Below, one piece after another: positions 1-9,782 of a stretch of DNA of 64,000 nt; the stretch's first letter is position 1; each line of letters starts with the position of its first letter. The DNA is taken from the NCBI RefSeq assembly GCF_040566555.1, contig NZ_JBEWYP010000009.1, positions 62,001 to 126,000 of the forward strand. Reading direction: 5' to 3'. The stretch comes from Sediminicola sp040566555. Its GTDB lineage: Bacteria; Bacteroidota; Bacteroidia; Flavobacteriales; Flavobacteriaceae. Both the position numbers and the translations under genes were made by a program. The notes under the pieces were generated by a model. That model was given only the letters and a program-made list of their open reading frames with translations, did no database searches and was not told where the DNA came from.

Positions 1-134
<134 letters not shown>

Positions 135-148
135 AAACATCATAAAAC

Positions 149-179
149 AAAAAGCGCCTTGGTATCCAAGGCGCTTTTT
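149..179. terminator. Bidirectional rho-independent terminator
   Basis: Perfect 14-bp inverted repeat: AAAAAGCGCCTTGG at 149-162 and its complement at 166-179, with a 3-base loop. T-runs occur on both strands. It sits between two convergent genes, the CPXCG protein on + and the DUF2807-like protein on -, and serves both. Confidence 0.9.
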
Positions 180-196
180 GCTTTTAGTAGTCCATG

Positions 197-877
197 TTAC
201 TGTATGGAATTTATATTTCCCCCTACAAATTTGGTTTCTTTAACCTCTTTCGGATTTCCATAAATATTGATGGTACCTCCGGCCCTTACCGTGGCGTCCA
301 CAATATCTGTTGCATTCACATTGGCCGTGCCTCCGGCGTTTACGGATACATTGGTCTGTTCAGTTTTTAAATTTTCGTTTTTGACGACGCCTCCCGTATT
401 AACGGAAATATCTTGAACCTTTGAGACCCCTGATAAGGAAACGATTCCCCCGGTTGTGGCCTTTGCGTCCACCTTTCCGGATTCTATTTGAAGTTTCAGC
501 TCGCCGCCCTCCTGTGCCCGCATTTCCAAACTGGTGGATCTTTGCACATCATCGGAAACTATCTTTGCCTTTTCGTTTACATCCAAAAGAACCAGTGTTT
601 CTGTATGGTACAGCATAACTGTGGTATTATGGCCATCCAAAAAATTGTCCAGTTCCATTCGTATTTTTAAACGCCCTGATTTGTTGACAAAGGCGACATC
701 ACTTTTGTCATTTCCGGTAATTACGGCTTTGTTTACATCACTACGAATCAGCTTTACAGTGATCCCATCATAAGCCTTTACTTCAGAAAATTTATATAGT
801 TCATGGGTAACCTCTTTTTGTGCAGAAGCAGTCCATGTTATTAAAGTGATCGCGATAAGCGCAATTATAGTTCTCAT
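197..877 (-). CDS. DUF2807 / head GIN domain secreted protein
   Basis: 226 residues with an N-terminal signal peptide (hydrophobic MRTIIALIAITLITWTASA, cleavage likely before QKE). The rest is a Gly/Ala/Asn/Val-rich repeat of short beta strands (GGIVSLSG, GGVVKNEN, GGTANVNA, GGTINIYG), each probably one turn of a beta-helix. This matches the DUF2807 or 'head GIN' family, common in Bacteroidota as exported proteins of unknown role. It is a single gene ending at the shared terminator. Function beyond export and a beta-helical fold cannot be read from the sequence. Confidence 0.8.
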   Translation of the reverse strand: MRTIIALIAITLITWTASAQKEVTHELYKFSEVKAYDGITVKLIRSDVNKAVITGNDKSDVAFVNKSGRLKIRMELDNFLDGHNTTVMLYHTETLVLLDVNEKAKIVSDDVQRSTSLEMRAQEGGELKLQIESGKVDAKATTGGIVSLSGVSKVQDISVNTGGVVKNENLKTEQTNVSVNAGGTANVNATDIVDATVRAGGTINIYGNPKEVKETKFVGGNINSIQ

Positions 878-1212
878 AGAATATTGTTTTAAGGATTAAC
901 TTGTAATATATACGTGCATAAGCTGCCCTTGGGCTTTCCCGAAAGGTCATTATTTAAAAGGTGATAATTGATCTCGAACGGATCTAAAATGTGCTTTTTC
1001 AAGGAGAAAAGTAACAGTCGTCCTTTAAGATTCAAAGCAAATAGAGTTATGTTATTTTTTCACGAAAACGATTCGATGTAAATGTTGATTGCTAGTAGTT
1101 AAATCTCTATTTTTAAAACGTCATATTTGAGGATTGTGCTGTATGGGTGTTAAAATCATAACGGAAAATCAATGCAAAAGTTGACAATGCCAATTTGTAA
1201 AATCGAGAATCC
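878..1212. other. Divergent intergenic spacer
   Basis: 335 bases between the divergent DUF2807 gene and the acetate symporter operon. It must hold promoters for both. The best Bacteroidota -7-like match on + is CATATTTG at 1122-1129 (7 of 8 against TAnnTTTG), but no TTG lies at the right distance, so no promoter is called. I see no RNA gene or repeat in it. Confidence 0.4.
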
Positions 1213-1476
1213 ATGTCAGAAAAACAAGCCAAAGCAAAGGCGTATTGGAAGGAAAACCTAAGGTATTTATTGCTCTTATTGTCCATTTGGTTTTTAGTGT
1301 CCTATGGTGCAGGTATCCTGTTCAAGGATGCATTGGATGAAATAAAGCTCGGAGGTTTTAAACTCGGGTTTTGGTTTGCCCAGCAAGGATCTATTTATGT
1401 GTTCGTTATTCTCATCTTTATATATGTTAGGCTGATGAACAAACTGGATAAAAAATATGGATATAATGAGGAATAA
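1213..1476 (+). CDS. DUF4212 sodium:solute symporter small subunit
   Basis: 87 residues with two membrane segments: residues ~16-36 (LRYLLLLLSIWFLVSYGAG) and ~55-76. The short soluble N-terminus and the KLGFWFAQQGSIYVFV pattern are characteristic of the DUF4212 family, the small partner always encoded just before a particular class of SSS-family symporters. The gene for that symporter starts 27 bases downstream and acs follows, so the pair most likely imports acetate or another short organic acid with sodium. The ATG at 1213 gives the expected family length. Confidence 0.88.
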   Translation: MSEKQAKAKAYWKENLRYLLLLLSIWFLVSYGAGILFKDALDEIKLGGFKLGFWFAQQGSIYVFVILIFIYVRLMNKLDKKYGYNEE

Positions 1477-1503
1477 ACCTACCAAGAAAAACATAAACGG
1501 GAT

Positions 1504-3216
1504 ATGAGTGTACAACTATGGACCTACATCATTGTAGGGATAACCTTTGCACTCTATATTGGCATAGCCATATGGTCCAGGGCAGGTTCTACGAAAGAAT
1601 TTTATGTGGCCGGTGGCAATGTTTCACCCTTGGCGAACGGAATGGCCACTGCGGCGGATTGGATGTCTGCAGCCTCATTTATCTCCATGGCGGGTATTAT
1701 TGCTTTTGCCGGATATGACGGTTCTGTTTACCTCATGGGATGGACAGGAGGGTATGTGCTGTTGGCACTACTATTGGCGCCATATCTTAGAAAATTTGGA
1801 AAATTCACGGTGCCCGACTTTATTGGGGAGCGCTATTATTCCAAAACGGCCCGAATTGTGGCCGTTATCTGTGCCCTAATTGTTTCCTTTACCTATGTAG
1901 CGGGACAAATGAGGGGCGTTGGTGTGGTGTTTTCCAGATTTTTGCAAGTTGATATCACCACAGGGGTAATCATAGGGATGGTCATTGTTCTCTTTTACGC
2001 GGTATTGGGAGGAATGAAGGGGATTACCTATACCCAAGTGGCACAATATTGTGTTCTCATATTTGCCTTTATGGTTCCTGCCATCTTTATCTCCATTCAA
2101 ATGACAGGAAATCCTATTCCCCAATTGGGCATGGGTGCTACGTTAAATGATGGCTCAGGAATGTTTTTGTTGGATAAATTAAACGGACTCTCCACGGAAT
2201 TGGGCTTTGCCGAATATACAGATGGATCCAAGTCCGTCACCGATGTGTTCGCCATTACTTTGGCCTTAATGGTGGGGACTGCGGGATTACCACATGTCAT
2301 TGTACGATTCTTTACGGTTAAAAGAGTTAGGGATGCCCGTAAATCAGCAGGGTGGGCCTTATTGCTTATCGCGATTTTGTATACCACCGCACCGGCTGTG
2401 GCCGTATTTGCCAAAACCAACCTTATCCATACTGTTAGTAATAAAGATTACTCCAGTATGCCCCTTTGGTTTAAAAACTGGGAAGATACCGGTCTATTAA
2501 TTTTTGACGATAAAAACAAGGATGGGAAGATACAGTACGTAGCCAATAAAATGGATAACGAGCTTACCATTGACAATGATATTATGGTCTTGGCCAATCC
2601 CGAGATCGCCAATTTGCCTGCCTGGGTCATTGCCTTGGTAGCTGCCGGAGGCTTGGCTGCAGCATTATCTACAGCTGCGGGTTTGTTGTTGGTGATATCT
2701 TCTTCTGTGTCCCACGATCTTATTAAAAGTATTTTTAAACCTAATATTTCCGAAGCGGGCGAATTATGGGCAGCACGAATTTCCGCAACGGTAGCCGTGA
2801 TTATTGCCGGGTATTTCGGAATCAATCCACCTGGGTTTGTGGCGGCAGTTGTCGCACTGGCATTTGGCCTTGCAGCCGCCTCCTTTTTTCCGGCCATTGT
2901 ATTGGGGATTTTTTATAAAAAAATGAGTAAGGAAGGGGCCGTAGCAGGAATGATTGTGGGTATTACCCTAATGCTCTTTTACATGCTTAAATTCAAATTT
3001 GGTCTTTTTGATGGCGGTAAAGATGCAGTGGCTGGACTGTCTAAGGATTGGTGGTTTGGAATTTCACCGGAAGGCTTTGGTAGCATCGCTATGATCGTTA
3101 ACTTTATAGTGGCCCTATTGGTCAATATGTTTGCCCCTGATCCCCCAGAACAAGTACAGGAAATTGTAGAGGACATTCGAATTCCCAGTGGAGCCGGGAA
3201 GGCTATAGTCCATTAA
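1504..3216 (+). CDS. Sodium:solute symporter, acetate/organic-acid type
   Basis: 570 residues with about 13 hydrophobic segments. The N-terminal FYVAGGNVSPLANGMATAADWMSAASFISMAG is a hallmark of the SSS family (ActP/VC_2705 branch), and the later AAALSTAAGLLLVISSSVSHDL segment matches the sodium-site region. Residues ~330-375 form a soluble loop (DDKNKDGKIQY), an insertion seen in this branch. It lies between the DUF4212 small subunit and acs (33-base gap), so it probably feeds acetate to acetyl-CoA synthetase. Substrate is inferred from the neighbours; pyruvate, propionate or lactate are alternatives. Confidence 0.88.
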   Translation: MSVQLWTYIIVGITFALYIGIAIWSRAGSTKEFYVAGGNVSPLANGMATAADWMSAASFISMAGIIAFAGYDGSVYLMGWTGGYVLLALLLAPYLRKFGKFTVPDFIGERYYSKTARIVAVICALIVSFTYVAGQMRGVGVVFSRFLQVDITTGVIIGMVIVLFYAVLGGMKGITYTQVAQYCVLIFAFMVPAIFISIQMTGNPIPQLGMGATLNDGSGMFLLDKLNGLSTELGFAEYTDGSKSVTDVFAITLALMVGTAGLPHVIVRFFTVKRVRDARKSAGWALLLIAILYTTAPAVAVFAKTNLIHTVSNKDYSSMPLWFKNWEDTGLLIFDDKNKDGKIQYVANKMDNELTIDNDIMVLANPEIANLPAWVIALVAAGGLAAALSTAAGLLLVISSSVSHDLIKSIFKPNISEAGELWAARISATVAVIIAGYFGINPPGFVAAVVALAFGLAAASFFPAIVLGIFYKKMSKEGAVAGMIVGITLMLFYMLKFKFGLFDGGKDAVAGLSKDWWFGISPEGFGSIAMIVNFIVALLVNMFAPDPPEQVQEIVEDIRIPSGAGKAIVH

Positions 3217-3249
3217 TGTAAATCGATAGTAAAAATTTAGAATTCCATC

Positions 3250-5157
3250 ATGAGTAATTACCATATCAAACATTTAGAAGAGTACTATCAGGTGTATCGC
3301 AAATCGGTGAGGGATCCAGAAAATTTTTGGGAAGAAGTAGCTGAAGAACATTTCCTGTGGAGAAAAAAATGGGATAAGGTACTGAGCTGGGATTTTACAA
3401 AACCGGAGGTAAAGTGGTATGAAGGGGCCCAACTCAATATTACCGAAAACTGTATCGATAGACATCTGACGACCAGGGGCGAAAAAACGGCCATTATTTT
3501 TGAACCGAATAATCCGGACGAGGAAGCTGAACATATTACCTATAGGCAACTACACGAACGTGTTTGCGAATTTGCCAATGTGCTCAAGGACCAAGGTGTT
3601 AAAAAGGGGGATAGGGTATGTATCTATTTGCCCATGATACCTGAACTGGCCATTTCCCTCTTGGCATGTGCCCGTATCGGAGCAATACATTCCGTGGTAT
3701 TTGCTGGATTTTCATCTACGGCACTATCTACTAGGATCAATGACAGTGATTGTAAAATGGTAATCACATCCGATGGTTCCTACAGGGGAGGAAAAGAAAT
3801 AGACCTCAAGGGAATTGTAGATGAGGCCCTTCACGATTGCCCAGGTGTAAAAACCGTATTGGTGGCAAAACGGATAAATTCCGATATAGCGATGAAGGAA
3901 GGTCGTGATAAATGGTTACAGCCTTTATTGGATGAGGCTTATCGCGATTGTGTGCCTGAGATCATGGATGCCGAAGACCCATTGTTTATTTTATACACTT
4001 CTGGATCTACAGGTAAGCCAAAGGGGATGTTGCATACCACAGCAGGCTACATGGTGTACACTGCCTATACTTTTAAGAATGTTTTTCAATATAGGGAAAA
4101 GGATGTGTATTGGTGCACCGCCGACATTGGTTGGATTACGGGTCACAGTTATATTGTATATGGTCCTTTGGCAAACGGGGCAACCACTGTCCTCTTTGAA
4201 GGGGTGCCAAGTTACCCCGATTTTGGACGTTTTTGGGAGATCATAGAAAAACATAAGGTCAATCAGTTTTATACTGCACCAACAGCGATCAGGGCCTTGG
4301 CCAAAGAAAGCTTGGATTTTGTAGAAAAGCACGATCTTTCTTCAATTAAGGTATTGGGGACCGTAGGAGAACCGATCAATGAAGAGGCCTGGCATTGGTA
4401 TAATGTAAACGTGGGCAAAAAGAAGAGTCCAATAGTGGACACATGGTGGCAAACTGAAACAGGCGGCATCATGATTTCACCTATTCCTTATGCCACCCCG
4501 ACCATACCAACTTATGCGACCTTACCATTGCCTGGGGTCCAACCAGCATTGATGGACGAAAATGGCAATGAAATTAAAGGAAATCAAGTGGACGGGAGGC
4601 TCTGTATCAAATTTCCGTGGCCTGCCATGGCCAGAACCATTTGGGGCAACCATCAACGGTATAAGGATACTTATTTCTCTGCCTATGAAAACAAATATTT
4701 TACTGGGGACGGGGCACTACGAGATGAGGTTGGCTATTACCGAATTACGGGTAGGGTAGATGATGTGATCATCGTATCTGGCCACAATCTTGGTACCGCA
4801 CCCATAGAGGATGCCATTAATGAGCATCCTGCAGTGGCAGAATCAGCTATTGTTGGCTTTCCCCACGATATTAAGGGAAGTGCGCTTTATGGATATGTAA
4901 TTCTTAAGGTTACAGGGGAGTCTAGGGACCAGAATAACCTGAGGAAGGAAATCAATCAGATCATTACAGAACAGATTGGTCCTATCGCCAAATTGGATAA
5001 GATCCAATTCACAAGTGGACTTCCAAAAACACGTTCAGGGAAGATCATGAGAAGGATCCTACGAAAAATTGCCTGTAATGAAATGGAAAACCTCGGGGAT
5101 ACTTCCACCTTATTGAACCCAGAAGTGGTCCAAGAAATTATAGAAAACAAATTGTAA
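3250..5157 (+). CDS. acs: Acetyl-CoA synthetase (AMP-forming)
   Basis: 635 residues, near the usual 640-650. It activates acetate in two steps via acetyl-AMP and yields acetyl-CoA. The adenylate motif YTSGSTGKPKG lies near residues 248-259, TWWQTETGG near 400, and the C-terminal PKTRSGKIMRR near 591-601 carries the lysine that is acetylated to switch the enzyme off in characterised homologues. The N-terminal ACAS domain (YYQVYRKSVRDPENFW) is present. It is the third gene of the acetate uptake operon and is followed by a terminator shared with the convergent carboxylase operon. Confidence 0.96.
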   Translation: MSNYHIKHLEEYYQVYRKSVRDPENFWEEVAEEHFLWRKKWDKVLSWDFTKPEVKWYEGAQLNITENCIDRHLTTRGEKTAIIFEPNNPDEEAEHITYRQLHERVCEFANVLKDQGVKKGDRVCIYLPMIPELAISLLACARIGAIHSVVFAGFSSTALSTRINDSDCKMVITSDGSYRGGKEIDLKGIVDEALHDCPGVKTVLVAKRINSDIAMKEGRDKWLQPLLDEAYRDCVPEIMDAEDPLFILYTSGSTGKPKGMLHTTAGYMVYTAYTFKNVFQYREKDVYWCTADIGWITGHSYIVYGPLANGATTVLFEGVPSYPDFGRFWEIIEKHKVNQFYTAPTAIRALAKESLDFVEKHDLSSIKVLGTVGEPINEEAWHWYNVNVGKKKSPIVDTWWQTETGGIMISPIPYATPTIPTYATLPLPGVQPALMDENGNEIKGNQVDGRLCIKFPWPAMARTIWGNHQRYKDTYFSAYENKYFTGDGALRDEVGYYRITGRVDDVIIVSGHNLGTAPIEDAINEHPAVAESAIVGFPHDIKGSALYGYVILKVTGESRDQNNLRKEINQIITEQIGPIAKLDKIQFTSGLPKTRSGKIMRRILRKIACNEMENLGDTSTLLNPEVVQEIIENKL

Positions 5158-5181
5158 CAATGTTCTGCTTATATCAGATAT

Positions 5182-5211
5182 AAAAAAAGCCTTCTTTTAA
5201 GAAGGCTTTTC
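5182..5211. terminator. Bidirectional terminator between acs and the carboxylase operon
   Basis: 12-bp inverted repeat AAAAGCCTTCTT (5185-5196) with its complement at 5199-5210. A-run before and T-run after, so it can end transcripts from either side. It lies just 3' of acs (+) and of the carboxyltransferase gene (-), in a 56-base gap. Confidence 0.88.
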
Positions 5212-5213
5212 TG

Positions 5214-6755
5214 TTACAAGGGAATATTTCCGTGTTTTCGGTTCGGTCGTACTTGCTCTTTGTGTTCCAGCATGCTGAAACCTTTGATCAGTTTTCTTCT
5301 TGTATCCTTAGGCAGGATCACTTCGTCTATAAAACCTCGTTGGGCCGCCCTGTATGGATTGGCAAACTTGTCCGCATATTCCGCTTCCTTTTCAGCCAAT
5401 TTTTTTGAGGGGTCATCTGCTGCCGAAATCTCCTTTCTAAAGATGATTTCACTGGCGCCTTTAGCTCCCATGACCGCAATTTCTGCACTGGGCCATGCGT
5501 AGTTCAAATCGGCTCCAATATGTTTGGAGTTCATTACATCATAGGCGCCACCATAAGCTTTACGGGTAATGACTGTAATACGGGGAACAGTAGCCTCGCT
5601 CAAAGCGTAAAGTAGTTTGGCGCCATGTACGATAATCCCGTTCCACTCCTGATCCGTTCCGGGTAAAAACCCAGGGACATCTACCAATACCAAAAGGGGA
5701 ATATTGAAACAATCGCAAAAACGCACAAACCTAGCGGCCTTCTTTGAACTGTTCACGTCCAAGACGCCTGCCAAGTACATAGGTTGGTTCGCAACGATAC
5801 CAATGCTTCTACCACCGATTCTTGCAAACCCGACTAATATGTTTTCCGCATAGTCCTTATGTATTTCATAAAAGCTATCGTCATCTATTATGCCTTTGAT
5901 TACCTCATGCATATCGTAAGGTTTATTGGCATTGTCGGGAATAATGTTCGATAGGGTATCCCTAACCTCGTCCCCAAGCTCAAAAGGAAGGGTTTTAGGG
6001 GCTTCTTTGTTGCTTTGAGGTAAATACCCCAACAATGTTTTTATATCCTCCAAGCACAGCACGTCATTGGCTGAGGTTATATGTGCCACCCCTGATTTGG
6101 TAGAGTGGGTACTTGCGCCGCCCAGCTCTTCTGAGGTAACCTCTTCATTGGTAACTGTTTTTACCACATTGGGACCAGTTACGAACATATAGCTGGTGTC
6201 TTCCACCATCATGGTAAAATCTGTCATGGCAGGGGAATAAACTGCCCCTCCTGCACACGGTCCCATAATGGCCGATATCTGGGGGATCACCCCAGAGGCC
6301 TGGACGTTTCTATAAAAAATATCCGCATAACCTCCCAAGGAACGAACCCCTTCTTGGATTCGCGCTCCTCCAGAATCATTCAGTCCTACTAGGGGAGCAC
6401 CAACTTTAACCGCTAGATCCATGATTTTACAGATTTTTTCGGCATGGGTTTCTGAAAGTGCCCCGCCAAATACGGTAAAATCTTGGGCAAACACATATAC
6501 CAATCTGCCATTTACAGTCCCGTATCCCGTAATTACACCATCACCATAATAGAGCTCCTTGTCCATTTCAAAATCGGTGGTCCTGTGGGTCACAAGGATA
6601 CCAATTTCCTCAAAGGAACCATCATCCATAAGATAGTTGACCCGCTCTCTGGCGGTCAATTTTTTCTTTTGATGTTGTTTTTTTATTCGATTTTCCCCTC
6701 CACCCAAATGGGCTTTGGCGATTTTATCCTGTAGTTCTTTTATTTTAGAATCCAT
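5214..6755 (-). CDS. Acyl-CoA carboxylase, carboxyltransferase subunit (propionyl-CoA carboxylase beta type)
   Basis: 513 residues, full length for the PccB family. It moves carboxyl from carboxybiotin to an acyl-CoA. Both crotonase-like halves are visible: the N half with GLNDSGGARIQEGVRSLGG and GPCAGGAVYSPAM, the C half with DVPGFLPGT and TRKAYGGAYDVMNSKH. It is the last gene of a three-gene operon (carrier, biotin carboxylase, carboxyltransferase) with 3-base gaps. Substrate is most likely propionyl-CoA, feeding methylmalonyl-CoA and succinyl-CoA; acetyl-CoA or a branched acyl-CoA cannot be excluded from sequence alone. Confidence 0.92.
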   Translation of the reverse strand: MDSKIKELQDKIAKAHLGGGENRIKKQHQKKKLTARERVNYLMDDGSFEEIGILVTHRTTDFEMDKELYYGDGVITGYGTVNGRLVYVFAQDFTVFGGALSETHAEKICKIMDLAVKVGAPLVGLNDSGGARIQEGVRSLGGYADIFYRNVQASGVIPQISAIMGPCAGGAVYSPAMTDFTMMVEDTSYMFVTGPNVVKTVTNEEVTSEELGGASTHSTKSGVAHITSANDVLCLEDIKTLLGYLPQSNKEAPKTLPFELGDEVRDTLSNIIPDNANKPYDMHEVIKGIIDDDSFYEIHKDYAENILVGFARIGGRSIGIVANQPMYLAGVLDVNSSKKAARFVRFCDCFNIPLLVLVDVPGFLPGTDQEWNGIIVHGAKLLYALSEATVPRITVITRKAYGGAYDVMNSKHIGADLNYAWPSAEIAVMGAKGASEIIFRKEISAADDPSKKLAEKEAEYADKFANPYRAAQRGFIDEVILPKDTRRKLIKGFSMLEHKEQVRPNRKHGNIPL

Positions 6756-6758
6756 ATA

Positions 6759-8207
6759 TTACTGAATTGGCAATCTTAGAATTTTTTGATCTTCCATATA
6801 TTGTTTTAAGGCAATCATGGCCGCAATTTTAGCCTCTTCTTCCTTGGCACTTTTTAGGGCTTCTGGAGAATAATAATTTTTTACAAAGTGGGTGTCAAAA
6901 GCACCAGAGCGGAAGGCTTCATGTTCAAAAACATATTTGCCAAAGGCCAAGGTGGTCTCCACGCCGGCCACCAAGTAACGGTCTATGGCCGAAATCATCA
7001 ATTGTATGGCCTCTTCCCTTGTTTTTCCGTAGGTGATCAGTTTTGCCAACATAGGATCATAATAGATGGGAATATCCATGCCTTCCTCAAACCCATTATC
7101 CACACGTATGCCTTCACCTTCTGGTAGCACATAGGTGTCCAAATGGCCCACACTAGGTAAAAAGTCATTTAATGGATCCTCGGCATAAACCCGTAATTCC
7201 AAGGCATGTCCTTTTATTCCTAGATCTTTTTGAGCGATAGGGAGTTTTTCGCCCCTAGCCACTCTTATCTGCAGTTCCACCAAATCCATCCCAGTGATCA
7301 GTTCCGTCACCGGATGTTCCACCTGTAGCCTGGTATTCATCTCCAGAAAGTAAAAATTATGGTTTTCATCCAATAGAAATTCCACGGTTCCGGCACCTAT
7401 ATAATTACAGGCTTGTGCAACTTTTACCGCTGCTTCTCCCATTTCTGCCCTTAATTCTGGTGTGAGTACGGAGGACGGGGCTTCTTCCACTACCTTTTGG
7501 TGCCGTCGTTGGATACTGCACTCCCTTTCAAAAAGATGAATGATGTTCCCATGGGTATCTGCCATCACCTGAATTTCTATATGTCTTGGCGAGGCCACGT
7601 ACTTTTCTATAAAAACGGAACCATCCCCAAAAGCAGAGGTTGCTTCACTAATGGCCCTTTTCATCTGGGATTCCAGGTCACTTTCTTTTTCAACGATCCG
7701 CATACCTTTTCCACCTCCACCTGCAGAGGCTTTGATCAGGATAGGGAACCCAATTTTCTTTCCAATTTCCTTGGCCTTGTCAATATCTGTAATGGCTTTG
7801 TCTATACCTGGAACCATGGGAATGCCATAGTCCTTAACGGCATCCTTGGCCGCTAGTTTGCTGCCCATTATTCTAATGGCATCTGAATTAGGGCCTATAA
7901 AAATGATATTGTTTTGTTCCACTTCTTCCGCAAAATCTGCGTTTTCGCTTAGAAACCCATATCCAGGGTGAATAGCGTCTACTTGAAGTTCCTTGGCCAC
8001 CTTGATGATTTTGGAACCTAAGAGGTAGGATTCATTGGAGGGTGGCTCCCCTATACATACAGCCTCATCGGCAAATCTTACATGAGGGGCATTTCTGTCT
8101 ATGGTAGAATAGATGGCCACCGTTTTGATGCCCATTTTTTGGGCAGTTTTCATTACCCTAATGGCAATTTCACCGCGGTTGGCAACCAGTATTTTTTTTA
8201 TGTTCAT
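6759..8207 (-). CDS. Biotin carboxylase subunit of acyl-CoA carboxylase
   Basis: 482 residues. It carboxylates the biotin of the carrier protein using ATP and bicarbonate. The order is the expected one: N-terminal NIKKILVANRGEIAIRV, ATP-grasp glycine loop KASAGGGGKGMRIV (~residues 158-171), catalytic EMNTRLQVEHPVTE (~289-302), then the C-terminal biotin carboxylase domain. It lacks a fused carrier domain, which is encoded separately just upstream (3-base gap). Its length, slightly above AccC's ~450, fits the propionyl-CoA type complex. Confidence 0.93.
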   Translation of the reverse strand: MNIKKILVANRGEIAIRVMKTAQKMGIKTVAIYSTIDRNAPHVRFADEAVCIGEPPSNESYLLGSKIIKVAKELQVDAIHPGYGFLSENADFAEEVEQNNIIFIGPNSDAIRIMGSKLAAKDAVKDYGIPMVPGIDKAITDIDKAKEIGKKIGFPILIKASAGGGGKGMRIVEKESDLESQMKRAISEATSAFGDGSVFIEKYVASPRHIEIQVMADTHGNIIHLFERECSIQRRHQKVVEEAPSSVLTPELRAEMGEAAVKVAQACNYIGAGTVEFLLDENHNFYFLEMNTRLQVEHPVTELITGMDLVELQIRVARGEKLPIAQKDLGIKGHALELRVYAEDPLNDFLPSVGHLDTYVLPEGEGIRVDNGFEEGMDIPIYYDPMLAKLITYGKTREEAIQLMISAIDRYLVAGVETTLAFGKYVFEHEAFRSGAFDTHFVKNYYSPEALKSAKEEEAKIAAMIALKQYMEDQKILRLPIQ

Positions 8208-8210
8208 TTT

Positions 8211-8699
8211 TTATTCGAATTCTATTAATAACTGTCCCTTGTCAATAGCCGTTCCCTTATTTATAGGGACCGCCTTAATAACTCCTTCTCGTGGCGAGGT
8301 GATGATATTTTCCATTTTCATGGCCTCCAATATTAGAAGGGGATCGCCCTCTTTTACCGATTGTCCAGGGGTCACATGGATATCTAAAATCAAACCTGGC
8401 ATTGGAGCCTTGATGGAATCGATCTGTTTGGATGAACCAAGGGCGAATCCCATTTCCTTGATCAAAAGATCCAGGTCATCGGTAATTTTAATGTGATAGG
8501 GTTTATTATTGATCTTGACCGTATATGCCCTTTGGTTCATATCCGACTTTACCACTTCTGCCTTAAAAGGTTTGCTATTTTGTAGCACGTGGTATTTTAG
8601 GGGACCTGTAGGGGTCGTGTCCAGTTGTTCCAAATCTGCTAAAGGAATGGTAAAACTATAGGTTTCATCTACAGTTACTTCAAACTTTTTATTCATCAA
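8211..8699 (-). CDS. Biotin carboxyl carrier protein of acyl-CoA carboxylase
   Basis: 162 residues and first gene of the carboxylase operon. The C-terminal biotinyl domain starts at APMPG (98-102) and carries LEAMKMEN with the biotin-accepting Lys128. The N-terminal ~90 residues form a beta-rich linker domain of the kind seen at the end of propionyl-CoA carboxylase alpha chains, suggesting this operon is a split version of the fused alpha subunit. A second Met at residue 2 makes the exact start uncertain by one codon. Confidence 0.92.
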   Translation of the reverse strand: MMNKKFEVTVDETYSFTIPLADLEQLDTTPTGPLKYHVLQNSKPFKAEVVKSDMNQRAYTVKINNKPYHIKITDDLDLLIKEMGFALGSSKQIDSIKAPMPGLILDIHVTPGQSVKEGDPLLILEAMKMENIITSPREGVIKAVPINKGTAIDKGQLLIEFE

Positions 8700-8876
8700 A
8701 CTATTGGTTTAGAAACATCTAGGCCTTAGGTTTTCCAAGTTGAAATTGGGATAAGAGGACATTCGGCATCTACTCTTACAAGGTCTAGACAGCTTTAATA
8801 GCTTAAAGATATATTTAATTTTTAAAGTGATGAAACATTACTGTTTTGTAATGGACAATAATGGGGGAAGAACAGG

Positions 8877-9596
8877 TTATTTATAATTGTCATTGGGAAG
8901 GTTGAGCATGGTATTATGGGTGGTCTTGATTTTTTCTGGCGTAAAGCCAGTTTTAAACATTAGAAAAAGGACTAGATTGGTGAAATTGACACGCAGGTAA
9001 GAATTGTAATCGTATTTTCTAGCGGACACCACCAGGTTGTTGTTCACAATTTTATAGGGAATTTTATTTTTCTTGATTTTACCCCAAAACTCAAAATCTT
9101 CCATGATAACTTGTTCCTCATTAAAGCCTTTTAAGCTTTCAAAATTACACTTTGTGATAAAGAGACATTGATCACCTGCTCCAGTGAAAAGTCCGTCTTT
9201 CGCGGTAAAAAATTCGTTTATTTTAAGAAGTAGGCCACTCTTGTCAAATTTGTATGAAAAAAGGCCTGCGCCATAGCCGTTACCGATAGTCTCAAAAATA
9301 TTGCTCAAGAAGCCGTTTGGAGGAATACTATCGGCATGTAAAAATGCTAAGATATTTCCTTTTGCTATTTTGGCCCCCAAGTTCATTTGTATGGCCCTAC
9401 CTTTTCCTTGGCATTGGATGATATGAAAGGGCCCCGTAGTTTTTAAATGTTCAGCACCGTCGGTATTACCACCAGAGAGGATTACCAAAACTTCGACTTG
9501 GAAAGTTGGGTTTTGCTTCAGCTGTGCTGAGAGTATGCTGATGAGACCTTCAATATTCTCTTTTTCGTTGTGTGCAGGGATTATTATGCTGAGCAT
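8877..9596 (-). CDS. Family 2 glycosyltransferase, TIGR04283-like
   Basis: 239 residues with a GT-A fold. SIIIPAHNEKENI opens the nucleotide-binding domain and HADS at 87-90, followed by IPP, is the metal-binding DxD-like motif typical of the TIGR04283 group. That group is often named for arsenosugar biosynthesis because of its usual neighbours; here arsS and arsM are not in the window, but a DUF547 protein, another common neighbour, is transcribed divergently 186 bases away. A glycosyl or nucleotide-sugar transfer role is well supported, the acceptor is not. Confidence 0.78.
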   Translation of the reverse strand: MLSIIIPAHNEKENIEGLISILSAQLKQNPTFQVEVLVILSGGNTDGAEHLKTTGPFHIIQCQGKGRAIQMNLGAKIAKGNILAFLHADSIPPNGFLSNIFETIGNGYGAGLFSYKFDKSGLLLKINEFFTAKDGLFTGAGDQCLFITKCNFESLKGFNEEQVIMEDFEFWGKIKKNKIPYKIVNNNLVVSARKYDYNSYLRVNFTNLVLFLMFKTGFTPEKIKTTHNTMLNLPNDNYK

Positions 9597-9782
9597 AGGC
9601 TAAATTCAAGAGGGTTATTCCTTTAACTATTTACGAAAGTACATCGGTTAAAGTTCAATTTTAAACATTTCAATTCAAATAAGTATCTGTTTTTTGAAAG
9701 ATAATTTAAGAAATACGGACTAAGAACCAAACCCATTGCCAATAATTAGCGTAATTATTCCACTAATCAGAAGTTCACTATT